NCBI GenBank assembly: GCA_002964805.2
Contig: PUDQ02000010.1
Location: forward strand, 1 to 64,000
From: Trametes villosa
Taxonomy: Eukaryota; Basidiomycota; Agaricomycetes; Polyporales; Polyporaceae
Reading direction: 5' to 3'
Length of the DNA stretch: 64,000 nt
The notes beneath the pieces were generated by a model. That model made no database searches. It was given only the letters and a program-made list of their open reading frames with translations, and was not told where the DNA came from. Shown piece by piece: positions 33,655 to 46,499 of this stretch. Each line of letters begins with the position of its first letter. Positions within the stretch are counted from its first letter, which is position 1. Made by a program: the position numbers and the translations under genes.

Positions 33655-35265
33655 ACCAGAGTTCAATGTGAGACGACTATGAAGGAGGAAGGGAAGGCGG
33701 ATGCTCGAGGGCGGGAAGAAGTTTTGGGGGAGGGGAGAGAGAGGTGGTGGTTGAGTGACAAGAGGAATTTCGAACAATGGGCAACTTGAGGTGCGTCCGC
33801 CGTAGCCACGTTCAGCCAAGCGCTCATCTTAGCCACCTCGTCTCGTACTTCCCTTCAGGCTATCTCCTCTGTAAGTGTGTTGCACTAATAGTTATGTCCC
33901 AGACAATATTCCTTGCTTTTCAGCATGACTTTTGACCGTTGAGTTCGTGCAATGTCTCCGCTCGCCTCTACGCGTCTACTGCGCCCGCAGGGAAAGACGC
34001 GCCGCATCATGTGATCGCGTTGCATCTGCAAGATTCGCGTACGCGGGTTGTAGGCACTGTTAGAATGCCATGTTTGAGCGAGTTGTAGGGCGGGATATAT
34101 GATGCGCATGAATGACCAGCGTGGTAGTTGCGTCGAAGCACGAACGAAAAAGCTCAGGACCCGTAATCCCCTTTCTGGTACGCACATGCGGTGGCCACTG
34201 GCATCTCACTTAGATGCGTCTGACACCCGCCTCGATGGGATGTACAGGACATTACTCACTCCTAAATATGAGATTCTATGTGCACTGAGGAAGCAGCTGT
34301 ACTCTAGTATGAGGCGGCACTGGTGATTTGCGATTATCATTGTTTTAGTGCATCATGCTGTAGAAGTACTCTTTACAGTGGTGCTTACGATTCACCACAA
34401 GCTCGGGTAGATCCAATGGAGACCATAGAGCGTATTTGCAACGCAGTTATAACCGCTAAGTGGAGGACTTCGTTGGAGCGCATTTTCAACTTGCACCAGC
34501 GTGAGCGCCTATCTGGCTGCAAGCGCTCGCAGACATACTTAACCTGCGCTCACCGCACCTTCCCGTGGTCATCATTTTGTTTGACCTCCATAGACCGATA
34601 GCCATGGTTGATAGATACTTCCACTTCAATTCTCAGTTCAAATAATCATGATCAGCGGCACGTAACGCGACTGAGAGATCTGGTGGCAGGTGGCACTCAA
34701 GCGCCGAAACTTGCAGGTGCTGTTAGCGCCGAAACTTGTGCTCCGCTCGTTGAAAACCGCGGTGGGGCGGTTATAGCCGCTTGAAAATACGCTCTCAGAT
34801 ACGCGAGAGTCGTTGAGTTTTAGCCGGTACATACCAGGCACATGTCTGAATGAAGTTTGGGAACGAAACACTGGCGCGACCGTCGCCGGGACGCCACCAT
34901 GTTGTTTGCGTGTGTTAGGAACCGAAGCTTTTGTGCAACAGACATAAACAAATCGACACGTTGCACGAACTTATGGCTTGCAATCTATCCGACCAGGGGT
35001 GGCACTTGCTACAAATGAGTTCTGACATGAAGTGTCCATCTATGCATGGACAAATCATATCATCACCGATGCCAGTATATAGCCATGGAGGAGATGGGAT
35101 TGCATTGGGTGCCTAGAAAGAACGATTACCAAACTGGGCCACAGAGGTGCCTGGGATGGGCGCCAACTAAAAGTTACTTCTTGTCCTCAACCTCCTCGTT
35201 CTCTCGTCACCTCCCGGCTCAGTGACGGACGTTAGGTCCACTCTTTGCTGTTTCCGGCCCCCAAC
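33655..35265. other. No supported gene
   Basis: About 1.6 kb of lower-GC intergenic DNA. A 13-bp direct repeat GCGCCGAAACTTG occurs at 34701-34713 and 34726-34738. Nothing else recognised. Confidence 0.5.
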
Positions 35266-38200
35266 ATGGCGTCTTTCCTGTCTAAGGTATTCCCGCGCAA
35301 GAAGGACAAGGAAACGAACAAGCGCGCCTCTGTCTCTTCCCTACTCGAAGGCAAGTTCGAAGCCGTCTCCCCCACAGTCTCGCCATCTGCGGCCAAGTTC
35401 GAAGAGGCAGCTCAGAAGGACAAGCCCAAGGAGAGAGGTCGGGCCAAGGAGAAGGAAAAGGAAAAGGATACCGGGTTCTCGCTCTTCAGGGCCAAGTCTC
35501 GCCCCCTTTCTCCCACCCCCGACTCGCCCAAAACCGTGCCCGAGACCCCTCGCCTCACCTTGAACCTTCCGGTTCCGAAGGAGGAACGTAGTCGCGCTCT
35601 GGGCGTCGTGTTTGAAGGCGATCCAGACGACCGGTCTGCTCTGCCTGACAACGTAATCGGCGAACGACGACTCAACCCTCTTGAGACGCTACTCCTTGTC
35701 AAAGCGTGTTCTTCAGCGATCATCGCTAATGGAGGTGCGTAGAACCCTCCTTATGTGCGATGCACGCGCTGATCTCTTCTAGGTCTTGAGACGTTGGGGG
35801 TCATGCACCCCTTCTGGTACTCTGCTTCCCCCGAGGTGCAGCGCAAGCTTATCTCCCTATTCATACTCTCCTTGGCTCCCAAAAGCCCTATTACCACGCT
35901 CTCTCCCAGCGCTACCTCTGCTCTCTCGACCTTCGACTCCGAGCTGCAGTACACTCGCTCGCCCCACGACATCGCTGCCGTGCTCCGCTGGGCGCTGCGT
36001 CACCTTCGGCTCGAGGGCGACTCTTTCGGACGCGTCGACGAGCAATGGAAGTGGTACCAGGCATTCACGGAAGCAGAACGCACGTCATCCTATGCTCTGA
36101 ACGCGTTTTCGGACGCGCTGGCACCGCAGCTACCGCCCTCACATCTCCAGCTGCTCATCGCGACCCTCGACATCGTCTCGTCTCTTGCGGCTCACTCGGA
36201 GCACAATGGTATCTCTGGTAGCAAGCTGTCCAAGTTCTTCGGGCTATGGCTGCTCACAACCAAGCGAAGCGAACAGGGCGATGACTGGTCGTCGTTCTAT
36301 GCCCGGTGGGAACGAGCCGGTCGGATTCTGGAGCACCTATTCTTGGCGCACATCCGGTATGCCCTACCACTTCATCTTATACCTTCGTCCATTGAACTCT
36401 GTGTGCAGGGACGAGATGGCGCGCAAGAAAATCCCGCTGCGACTTGCTGAGCTCGTGAAGGGGTATCCGTTCCACCACAGAAGCCCTTCCGCTGACAGCG
36501 CATTATCAGCGGATGTGGACCTTCTCCCGCGTCCCCGGCTCTCAACTCGGCAATACGATGCGCTTTACGTTCGAGTCGAGACCCAGCTCATCGATGGGAA
36601 ACCGACTAAGACGAAGCAGCATCCCCTTCGCTTGATCCAGGATGCCCTCAAGTCTGACCTGGAGTTGGCAGACAAGAAGTTCGAGAGCATCTGGGAAACG
36701 GTCAAGAAGACCGCGCTCGCCAACGACGAGCCTGTGCCTATCCTTACCCAAGTAGATGGGTACCCATCTATCTCGCGGATTTTCGCGGACGAGACGATTC
36801 GCCTCTTATCTCTCATCCCTGCAGAGTCTGGCGCCACGATTTCGGGCGTGCCAACCATTCGAGTGCCGCGCCCTCCGGCCAAGCGTTCAGGCTCGGTCAA
36901 AGCGACAGCTAACGGCAATGGCAAGGCTCCTGCTAACGGTGCCGCGGCGGCCCGTTCCACTTCGCCCACATCGGCAAATCCCCCCGGCTCCCCGAAGGAT
37001 TGGATGGACTTCTCCGCTGCAGGCTTCGGAGAGAGCACCCTTGGCAAAGACTTTGCTCAGACTCTGCTCGACAAGGACGTAGAGGTCACCGCGCCCCCTC
37101 CGGCGGTCGAGCGCAAGACCAGCAGGAAGCGCAAGGCGTCCCCAGGCCGCTCCCGCGGCAACTCCGTCGCCACCTCAGAACCTGTGCCTTCCGTACCCCC
37201 GCCGCTGCTCAGCCCGCCCCCCGCACCGAAGTCCAAGTCCACGGTCGTCAGCTTGCTGAAGCTCGACGAGGCATTCATCGACTTCTGGAGCGACGCGCTG
37301 CTCGACCCGATCTCGTCCGACTGGCCCAACTTCGTCGTCGCCCAACTCAAGGCTATCCCCGGCCTCGAGGCCGACGGCAAGCCCATTAACTGGCTGGTAC
37401 TTGAGCAGCGGTACATGACGCCACCCCCGCCGCCCGTGCCCATCCCGGCGGAACCTGTCGGCGAGCTCCCCTCTCCCAAGCGGGCCTCGTCTCCTCGGCC
37501 GTCGATGCGGTCCGAGGTCTCTGCGCGCAAGAGCTCGACACTCGCTACCGCGAGGAAGCGCCTCACATTCTTCTCGTCGAGCCAGACGCTTGGCAATCTG
37601 TCGAGCAAGGCCGAGACGAAGACGCCTGCGCGTAAGAAGGCAAAGGGCGAGCGTATCGGCGAGATGGGCGAGATGCTTCCCGAGGACGATAACACTGCGA
37701 AGAAGCGCGAAAGCCTGCCGCCCAAGAAGAAGGAAGAGCAGGCGGCTGGCCCTGCGCCCAAGGAGCCCGCACCTGTTGCTACTGAACAAGTGCCCAAGGC
37801 AGCCGAGGCTCCCAAGACCGTAGAAGCCGCTCCCGTGCAGCCCGAGGAGCCCGCCGAGTCAGCTACTCCTGCAGCTCCCGCTCCCGCTCCCGTCTCTGCC
37901 CCCGCGTCTGGGCCCGTTCCCCCCATTGTCCCTGCGCCAGCGTCCCCTAGCATCGATGCGCTGTCGCCTCTCACGCCTACGGCGGACGACTTCCCTGCTG
38001 TCCCGGTCGTTGGCGGTCTTCTCGCCTCGGCCACCGCCGCGGCGACTCTTGCCACCGTCGAGCCTCTGAAGACGGACGACGCCGAAACGGAGGACAAGCC
38101 GGTTCTCGCTGTCGAGGAGCAGCCCGCCGTTCCTGCCGACGCTACCCCCACGTCTGCCGATGCCGATGCGCCGCAGGAGAAGACGCTTCCGCCCGCTCCC

Positions 38201-40260
38201 GAGCCGGTCGTCCTCACTGGAGAGACGCCCGGCCCGCAGGTCGCGCTCAGCACGAGCGAGCCCGCGGCGCTCGCGGAGCTGTCGACCAAGATTGACGAGG
38301 TCGTCGCGCAGGCCGCTGCCTCTCCGGCGGTTGACATCCCGCCTTCCGTGGCGCATCCGGAAGTTGCCACCGAGACGCATGAGGTCGAGCACACGACCGA
38401 GGCGGCCCCGGAGGCAGTCGTTGCGGAGGCTGTGCCGCCTGTTGAGCCCGTTGCTGCCGTGCAAGAAGCAGTAGTCGAGGCACCTCAAGACGAGACGCCA
38501 GCTGTCGAGGACGTTACGGAGGTCACCGCCCCTGCTGAGGCGGTTGCGCCTGTAGCCGCCGCGGAGGCCGACATCCCTGCTACGGTTGCCGTTGTCGAGC
38601 CTGAGGCTAGCGAGCCCACCGTGCCCGTCGAGGCTGCAGCGCCTGAGCCCGTCATCCCGGAAGCCTCGGTTGCGGCTGATGTAGCTATCCCCGCGGTCTC
38701 CACTGAAGACGCTCCCCAGGCGGAGTTGGCAGCGGAAGAGGCACCTGTTGTCGAGGATGCACCCGCCGTCGAGGAGGCCCCTGCGGTCGAGGAGACACCT
38801 TCTGTTCAAGAGGCCCCCGTCGCTGAAGTGGCCCCTGTCGTTGAAGAAGCTCCCGTTGTCGATGAGGCTCCTGTAGTCGAAGCCCCTGCGGTCGAGGAGT
38901 CCGCCCCAGCCGAGCCTGCGCCCCTCCAGGAAGAGCCCACCGTGGAAGTTGTTGAAGCTCCCGCTGCCCCGGAGCCGACGGAGGAAGCCGCGGTCGAAGA
39001 GCCGGTGGCCGCTCCTGTCGAGAGCGCACCTGTCGGTACGTTGAATTCGCACACGTATTTCAATTGATGTTTATGCTGAACTACCTCATTCCTTGTAGCT
39101 GTTGAGGAACCGGTGCAAGAACCCGAGGCACCCACTGCCCAGGCCGAGCCCGTTGTCGAGCCTGAGCACCCTGCAGAGACCGAGCTGCCTGCTGAGCCCG
39201 AGGTCCCTGCTGTCCCCGAGGTCCCGGCAGAGCCCACGGTGCCCGTGGTTCCTGAGTCTGAGGCGTCCCATGTCGCTGAGCCGGAGCAGGAGGTAACGAG
39301 CGTCCCAGAACCAGAGCCCGAAACGGTCAAGGAAGAGGAGGCTCCCGCGCCCGTTGCCGCTGTCGAACCCGTGCAAGAGGAGGCGGCCCCTGCGGAAGAG
39401 GCTCCCGCTGCTATCCCTGTCGTCGAGGAGGTGAAGGATGCGGAGGACGCGGTCGTCGAAGACGTCGCTGCGCCCGCTGCCGAGGAGCTCCCTGTCGAGC
39501 CGGCCGTCGAGGAAGCCGTTGTACCGCCCGCACAAGAACCCGCTGCTCCCGCTGCTGTGGAAGAGCCTGCTGTTGAGGCGGAAGTTGCTCCTGCAGAGAC
39601 CCCTGTGGTGGACGCGCCCGTTCCCGAAGAGCCCACCGCCGAGCCCGAAGCTGCACCTGCTCACGAGGAGCCTGCTGAGGAGCCCGTCGCGCCTGCTGCT
39701 GAGCCCGCCGCGGAGCCCGCTACCGAGCTCGTTCACGAAGAGCCTGCAGCTGAGCCTGTTGCCGAACCTTCAGCCACGACGGAGGCTGAGCCCGAGGCTG
39801 CCCCCACAGTCGAGGTTGAGGCACCTACCGCTGAGCCAGAGGTCCCCGCAGCTGAGCCTGAACCTGTCTCTGCAGCTGTTGAGCCTGCGTCTGAGGAAGC
39901 TCCCGCGGCCGTCGGGGAACCTGCCGGTACGTCCCTCACGCACACGCATGTTGCATGCCGTAACTGACATCGTTTCGCCTAACAGCTGAGGAGCCCACGC
40001 CTGCTGCCGAGGAGACTGCAGAAGCTCCTGCCGCCGAGGCTCACGTACCAGAGCCCATCGCGATATCCACGTCGCAAGACTCTGCGGAGGCTGCGCCCTC
40101 CGGGGAGCCTTCCTCCGTTGAGGAGCCCTCGGAGCCGCCGTCAGCGGTGGAGGAGGCTGCCTCGCCCATCGAGGGTCCCGAAGGCGCAGACAAGGCCGAC
40201 AACGGCGCAACTCCCGCCAAGGCGGACAAGAAGAAGAAGAAGCAGAAGAAGCGGAAGTAG
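35266..40260 (+). CDS. Msb1/Mug8-domain polarity protein with a very long Pro/Glu/Ala/Val tail
   Basis: Exons 35266-35734, 35783-36356, 36409-39035, 39099-39926 and 39986-40260 give 1590 residues. After a basic N-terminus (MASFLSKVFPRKKDKE), the segment from NPLETLLLVKAC through LETLGVMHPFWYSA, YTRSPHDIAAVLRWALRHL and GRILEHLFLAHIR matches my recollection of the Msb1/Mug8 domain, found in fungal proteins acting with Cdc42/Rho1 in bud emergence and polarised growth. A Ser/Pro-rich linker carries a basic RKTSRKRKAS patch. About 800 residues of low-complexity E/A/P/V sequence follow, ending in a Lys-rich KKKKKQKKRK tail. Both introns within the tail are phase 1 at Pro-Val-Ala or Pro-Ala positions. 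The tail is presumably disordered. Scaffold role inferred from yeast Msb1. Confidence 0.9.
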
Positions 40261-41269
40261 TGGAGGAGAAGCCTGCTGTTGCGGAAGGTGCGTTATATTG
40301 CTGTCCCTCCCGCTTCTCGCTTTTGTTGACCTGCCGCGTAGCGAGTAGCGACTGGACGGACAGTCGCGCCTATACCTGACCGACCCGCGATCACGATCTA
40401 GCTCACGAGTGGAAGCACGGACGTCCTCGCCAGAGCCCACGTACGGAAGATACCCCCATAATGCCCCAGTCCCCCAGCCCGAGTCCCGAGTCCCCGCGCC
40501 CCGGTTCACCCATTCATTTATCCACATATGCTATCCTGCTGTCTCCCTTGTCCCCCTGCGCGCGCGTGCGTTACAGCTGCTTATTATGCGTCTGGAGTTA
40601 GTTCCCCCACTGCCATCTGATCCGGTCCATGTAATTCCTTCGGCTCTCGTGTGTCAGCTACGCGGCCGGCCATGAGGAGCTCGATACCGCCTGCATTATA
40701 CATACTCACGTTCGTTCGTAGTCGCTCGTCTGTCTATTCCTCGTATTGGATTCACAGTGGTATACCTTACATGCTGGGCATTCGCCTCAGAGTCACTGTC
40801 CGAATATCCAGTGCTGAGCGTGTGTATAGCGAAAGGTGCCGAACGCCGCTGCGGGGATGCCGACGGATTATCAGTACTGTCCGTCGCGGGGCAGGTGCCG
40901 CCAAGTCGCGGTGTTGACAGTGACATGACATACCGACACGCGAGGATTTTGATATAAACCCCGACCAAGCCGGGGAATATAATGAAGAGCAGCCCCCAGA
41001 TAGCACATCGAGCTCAGACATGCCCCGCGCGCCGTCCCAGCAGGAGTGCGTTCCTCGAGCGTGGGCGAGGGAAGAGAAATAGTCGTTGCGCAATATTGAA
41101 TGCAAGAATAGCATACAGTTGACATTAATCCGTCCGAAACCAAGGAGCACAGCTTTACGCGCAGCGACTGTCCATGAGCTCGTCCAGAGAGACACCAACG
41201 AGCGATGCGACTTACCCACCAGCAAAAATGTACCAAGCCACATCCCCCGCACGACTCTGGGAGCAGAGC
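40261..41269. other. No supported gene; shifted-frame remnant at the left edge
   Basis: The first ~30 nt after the stop continue tail-like coding sequence in another frame (see findings). The remainder shows no coding signal. Confidence 0.5.
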
Positions 41270-41864
41270 TCAATCATGGTGGTCTCCACTCGTAGTAGAT
41301 GTCGCGCCCGCAGCGGCCGCCGCCGCATTGGCAGGGTCGCTCGCGCCGGTATTCGTTGCCGTCGCAGAGGAATCCGTACGCGACGCCGCCTGCCCCGGGC
41401 TATCCGCCTCAGACACCGCTGGGCCCGCCGCACCGCCCGCGCCTCCAGTGTCGGTGCCGTTCTTCACGAGCGATCCGTCGTTCTTCTTGTGGCCCGCCGT
41501 GCCGCCCACCGCGCCGCCGATCACGGCCGCGAGGACGACGACGACGCCGAGGGCGATGAGCAGCACGTACTTGCGCTGCCGGTACCAGGGGAGCGCGGGC
41601 GGCGCGCGGTACGCGTACGAGCCCGCCTCCGCCTTCGTGTGGTTCGCGGCAAGCGTGGGGACGGGGGCGGGCGGGGGTGTCTGTGAGGCTGCGCGCGTGT
41701 TGGGCGCGGCGTGGTGGTTGTCGAGGAGGTCGATGTTATATCCTTCCTGTATCGCTCGTTAGGCGGGGTGAGACAAGACGGGGAGAGGAGGGACGCGCCT
41801 GCTTCTCCGCGCGCGTGGCGGCCGGCGCGCTCGCGAGGAGCCGTTCGTCGTATGCGCCGGACAT
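41270..41864 (-). CDS. Small single-pass membrane protein, two exons with a GC-AG intron
   Basis: Exon 1 is 41799-41864 (22 codons, MSGAYDERLL to EKQ) and exon 2 is 41747 less one base down to 41270, joining to 180 residues. The 52-nt intron (41747-41798) begins GCGCGT after CAG, ends CAG and has a CTAAC branch-like word near its 3' end. No GT donor gives a phase-consistent join. Exon 2 has a Pro-rich region, then KYVLLIALGVVVVLAAVIGG (one membrane segment with a basic residue just before it). The C-terminus is Ala/Thr/Ser/Asp-rich, a likely glycosylated or disordered tail. No catalytic motif. Function unknown. Confidence 0.7.
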
Positions 41865-42886
41865 GGCGAGGGCGCTAGGGCGGCGGGGATCGAGTGGATC
41901 GTCGAGGACGATGGGGAGGATGGTGGAGGGAGGAGAGCGAGGGGGGCGGGGAGGGCCCGCCTGGCATTGTGAGGGCGAGCGGCAGGGGGCTACGCGGCGC
42001 GCTAGTTTTGACAGATGGTGGACAACGACAGCAGAGGCGGTGTAACCATATCCGGCCCTCCTCTCATCCTTCGCATCGCTCTCAAGCTCTTCCAAACTTT
42101 GACCTCATATACTGTAGACATATCTGTCGACAGTCTGAGTACTGGTAGAGACCCAAATCCTTGTTCATGATCGTATGTACGAGCCCAGGAGGACGCGTTC
42201 AAGGCTTTGTCACTCAATCAATCGAACAGATTGGCTTGGCACTCCGGATGGCTTCCACTTTAAGAACAGGTATAACGACGCATGTTTCCTACCGCGACTC
42301 AGCGGTAAGGGCTCATCTCAGAACGTGCGGGAGGTGAGGAGTTTCAAATGCCGGACCTGGGAGTTCGCAGATCGACCGGTCTTTCGCCTAACCTGTGCGC
42401 ATGCATTGCCGCGAAGGTAGCCGGGGTCAGCCCAGTGTGTACTGCTGGCGCGAGATAGTTCGCCGGATGGCTCACGCAAGCTACTGCGGCATGAATCACT
42501 GTAAATTAGAGCGGAATATCGGTTACGATTATCCGCTTTGGGAGTAGCCATGCTTTGCATATTAAAGGATCGGCGTACTAAGTACTGAGTGATAGGAATA
42601 CATGGCAAACTTTCAGCCGCGGCTCCCGAGCGCACCACTGCAGTACGCCGTTATATTTCGAAGGACATGATATGAACGGCCTCGTTTCCCTAGAGAGTGC
42701 GAGTACGGATCAGCATGCACGTCTAGAATTCAAAGAGCAGCAAGCGCAACACACCTGAAATACGACTCCGTTCTCCCATAGGTACACCCTCCGCAGATGG
42801 TCGAATGGCTCCGGGCACCGAACAACCCGAGTGATACGCCGTTTCAGCCGGAGTGAAGCCGAGCTTCCAACCTAATCTCACATGGA
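41865..42886. other. No supported gene
   Basis: About 1 kb between two minus-strand genes. Short ORFs only. Confidence 0.5.
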
Positions 42887-44493
42887 TCAAAGTGTGTCGC
42901 ATTCCGCGTGAGCAGTCTCCCGTACCTTGTCTCCCGGCAGTCCGAGGTCCGAGGCGCCTTGCACTGCGTACTCCAGAACCTCCAGTTCAATCTGCTCATC
43001 GTCACGCCTCGGGCCAACGACGAGCACGCGGGAACCGCATGTGCTGTACTGCGGCCAGTCAAGGGTGGTCGAGCCGGCCTTGACGACCTGTCCTAGAGCC
43101 CCCAACATGTCCCAGTTGCAAAGCAGGGGCGCTCCTTCCTGGGTGCCGGTGGCGTGTTCTGTGTTCGCCAGGCAGTCGAGGAGCGTCGCTTGCGAGACAC
43201 ACAAATGCACCTGCGTCAAACGGCCGTGGTCCGGACTGTGACACGCGAAGGCGTGCATGCTCCTTTGGGGATCGAAACGGCAGAAGGACGTGTGCGGGGC
43301 AGTCGCCCGCCCGCCGATGAAAACCCCGAGGAGCACGCGCGGCTCGGTGTGCTTAGGACGCATGAGCAGCTGACAACGGGGTTTGGGAGGTTCGCCCTCC
43401 GGAATGATCAGCTTGTCGTCGAAGCTGTAGACAGAGACGAGGGCTGTTCCAGAGACGACCGTGACGCTGCGTCGATCGAGAAAGGCCGCTTGATCCCTCC
43501 CAATGGTCTTCAGCTGCACAGAGAAGTTATAAGACGTGACTGAATAACAGGGTACTAGGCGGAGTACGCACTCTATAGACGAGCCCGCCCGTCTTCCAGT
43601 TCCAGACCTGGTCTAAGGGGCTGCAGCCGCGCACCAAGACAACGTCGTCTTGTATCAGGATCGAGCTGCTCTCGCGGTAAGGATGTTCTTGCTCAATGAC
43701 ATTCACCGCGGCAAGAGGATGGGCGTTGCCGGTCGCCAAGGAGCAAAACGCGAGCCGGGTGCCCGTGCTGCGGAACACCGATGTAAATGCCAACTCGTGC
43801 GACTCGGATATCGCCCGGGGCTCACGCAACGCTGGTGATCACGACTAAGAGGTCCTGCGCCGGGTCGACGGCGAACCGCTTCAGATCGCCGCCTACGCGG
43901 GCCTGCAGCGGGATGGACCACCGTTCCTCGGCAGAGCCCCCGAGAGGCGTCGCTAAGCGCGTGCAAAGCAGGTCGCCCGACTCCGTCCGCTCCAGGAGTA
44001 TCCCGCTCGGGTGGAACAGCCAAGTCTGGGGCGTGTCGCGGAACGCGCCGCGGATCGGAAACCGCCTGGGCGAGGCGAGGCGGAAGGTATCCCATGCCCT
44101 GCGGTAGTCGCGGATGCGCCGGATCCGGTCCTGGGTCGCGAGCGGGTGTCCGCTGGGGGGCGGGGCGTCGACGAGGTCGGCAGCCGCGAGCTCGAGCTTG
44201 TATTGAAGAGAGCTCGTCTCCTTGATCAGCTGGCAGAGTGCTCGGCATACCTATAAAATATCGAAAGTCAGGATGCGACTCGAGTGTGTAGTCCCCAAAC
44301 ACACGCTCACTTTTTTGCAGCGGGACAAGGTCTCTGCGGGCGTGCTCTGTAGTATTTCAACAATTAGCTCCGCCGGCAGTGACAGTAGGGCGAGTTTTTT
44401 CGGGTGTGCCTCTAGGGCGGTCATGGTACTAGGAAATAGATCGGATGTTGGTGTCAGGAAAGTAGCCATCGTAGTGCGCGACCGCAGGTGCAA
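42887..44493 (-). pseudogene. F-box protein gene with an apparent one-base frameshift
   Basis: Exon 1 (44311-44493) encodes an F-box start, LLSLPAELIVEILQSTPAET. A 60-nt intron (44251-44310) joins it to VCRALCQLIKETSSLQYKLEL, completing the F-box. Exon 2 (43572-44250) runs to VDPAQDLLVVITS and then meets TGA at 43822-43824. The next reading frame continues without a gap (AISESHELAFTSVF to VWNWKTGGLVYR). A 58-nt intron (43514-43571) leads to exon 3 (42887-43513). There is no room for an intron at the shift, so this is a one-base indel. It may be real decay or a sequencing error. An intact version would be an SCF substrate adaptor with a WD-like C-terminal region. Confidence 0.7.
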
Positions 44494-45145
44494 GCAGAGA
44501 TCAAGTTCAGAGCTCGGATTAAGTTCAGGAGTCCCTCACTCTGAGGACACTCGAGTGTCTGTCCGTATAAGGCAACTGAGTTGGTTGGAGGATTACTGGA
44601 GCCCTCGGTGCCCGCTCGCAAAGCCGAGTTGGTGTGCCACTCTTTCCGCCGTCATGAGACTCGAGACACGGGTCAAAGCGCTTCCAATATAAGAGGAAAG
44701 AACAGCTAGAAATTAACATATAGGGAGTGCTGTAACTTTATCACTGTATGATGAGTAGATCGCTCGAGAGCCGTCTCTGCTACTCAGTCTTAGTAGGATC
44801 ATCTACCCGCCGTGACTAAACGGCTTTGTGATTCATCGCCTCGAGAAACAGGTGTTTGACAGAAGGTATCTGTACAATCGCCCGTTTGGAAGATGCCGCA
44901 AGGTTTGTCAGTTATGCAACGTTATTGCAGAACCAACCTTGCCCTTTGGCTCTGACCTGAACATATATTTCCGCGCCGTCAGTGACACAATCTGACCCCC
45001 ATCATCCCATGGAACCTCCATCGCATATGACACCGAAACACATTACAAGCGCGCCCAAAGAACCTGCCAAAGCTATGATCCAGCAAACTTTCGCGAAACC
45101 TGCCATACCGCGGACATCCCGTAACACTCGAGTTCGGCCCACATA
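44494..45145. other. No supported gene
   Basis: About 650 bp. No coding or repeat signal recognised. Confidence 0.5.
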
Positions 45146-46200
45146 GTGTTACCCCTGGCCGGCGCCGTGCGGTCATTCGAGGACCTCCGGGAACTGAAGA
45201 TCCTTGACGCGGGCCAGCTTCACCCTGGTGCCGCGCATAATATCTTCCGGGACGCGACCTTCACGCGCCTTCGGAACTTTGCCTGCAACTCGGACGCGCT
45301 GGTCCGGGCGTCGTGGCCGGGGCTGTCCAAACAGGTGGAGATGGAGGAGTTCCACGGCCTCCGGACATACGCGGGAGATATTCCTTGGGAAATAACACCT
45401 GGTGTATGGCCGAAGCTGCGTGTACTGGACTCCGGGGCGACCTTCGTGGACCGTGCCACCGCCGCGTGCAAGGTCACCCACCTGTCGATCGCCGTCCCTC
45501 GCGCCACGGCAGCGAGTTTCCTCGCGCGGGTCACGGGAGTGCTGGGTCGCCAGCTCTAGAGGCTGCGGGTTGCGCAAATCCTTGGAAAGACAACGATGAG
45601 GATATTCCGGTTGGTCTACCCGTGACCTGCGAATGGCCCATCCATGGCAAGGATTGTCATTCGCCGGAGCAGGATGCGGCCTGGGAATGCGACTGTTGGC
45701 AGAACAGTGGAAAAAGCAAGTGGGCGCCGGCTGGTCAAGCGCGGTACTGGGAGTCCGACTCCCCGGTGGTTCTGTGCGCAGCGCTGCAAGCGCCTGTGCT
45801 TCGGATGTTCGAGCTTAGAGACGCGGTCTCTGGATACGGGGTACGTCGTCAGCTTATACTCGCGCCTTCAAGCTAGCACTCACCCAGCATACCATGGGCA
45901 GGACCCAATCGTCACGCGGGACACGCTCCGGAAGAGACCAGAGTTCGACGAGGCACTCCGCGTCGAGCAGGGGATGGAGCGGATCCCATGCTCCAGATCG
46001 TCGTCTGGCGACCCGTGTGGACGCCGTTCGCGCGATGGCTCACGGGCCATCACGCGGGACAACGTGTTCGACATATTCGCACTACTCCCGCCGGTGCGTT
46101 ACGCGTGCATGCCGTCGCGTGCGACCAGCTCCTGTCCTGCATTCCGGAGGCCACAAGGCTCCCGGCCCTCGACACAACAATTTCGACGCGATGTGAGGCG
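45146..46200 (+). pseudogene. Decayed F-box/LRR-like paralogue of the 32-33.7 kb gene
   Basis: The first part (FEDLRELKILDAGQL to SFLARVTGVLGRQL) aligns residue by residue with the gene at 32170-33654 (for example KVTHLSIAVPRATA against KVTHLSIRVPRATA). A TAG at 45557-45559 interrupts it where the paralogue reads Val. Homology resumes in a different frame at about 45740 (WESDSPVVLCAALQAPVLRM). After an intron-like GTACGT it continues in two more frames (IVVWRPVWTPFARWL, then VFDIFALLPPV). With one nonsense codon and at least two frame changes, this is a pseudogene. The 5' end is missing or unrecognised. Confidence 0.8.
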
Positions 46201-46499
46201 CCGCGAACCTACATGACGATGGGGGACTCGCGGTTAGCCACTGGCACCCAACGTGGCCTGCCTCGCGCGAGCCGAATATTCCGAAGCTTGCAATTCCTAC
46301 TCATCTAGACATTACCGAGTCGCGTCAGCAAATTTGTACATCCAACGAGGGGAGGACAATGCAATCGCTGACCGTGGCGAAGTGTGGGCGCGCGCCTCTC
46401 CAGGCTAAAGAGGTCATTCATAAACCGCGGCCGCTCGACACACTCCTCAGACCTCCATAACCTCCAACACTTACCGGCCTCATCCTCACATACCGCGTC
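46201..46499. other. No supported gene
   Basis: Short gap between the pseudogene and the next F-box/LRR gene. No signal recognised. Confidence 0.4.

Noticed and set aside
37057..39636. Long minus-strand ORFs (445, 397, 276 residues) opposite the Msb1/Mug8 tail
   Set aside because: Antisense reflections of the GAG/GCC/CCC/GTC-rich tail, giving Ser/Gly/Ala or Arg/Leu repeats with no independent signal.
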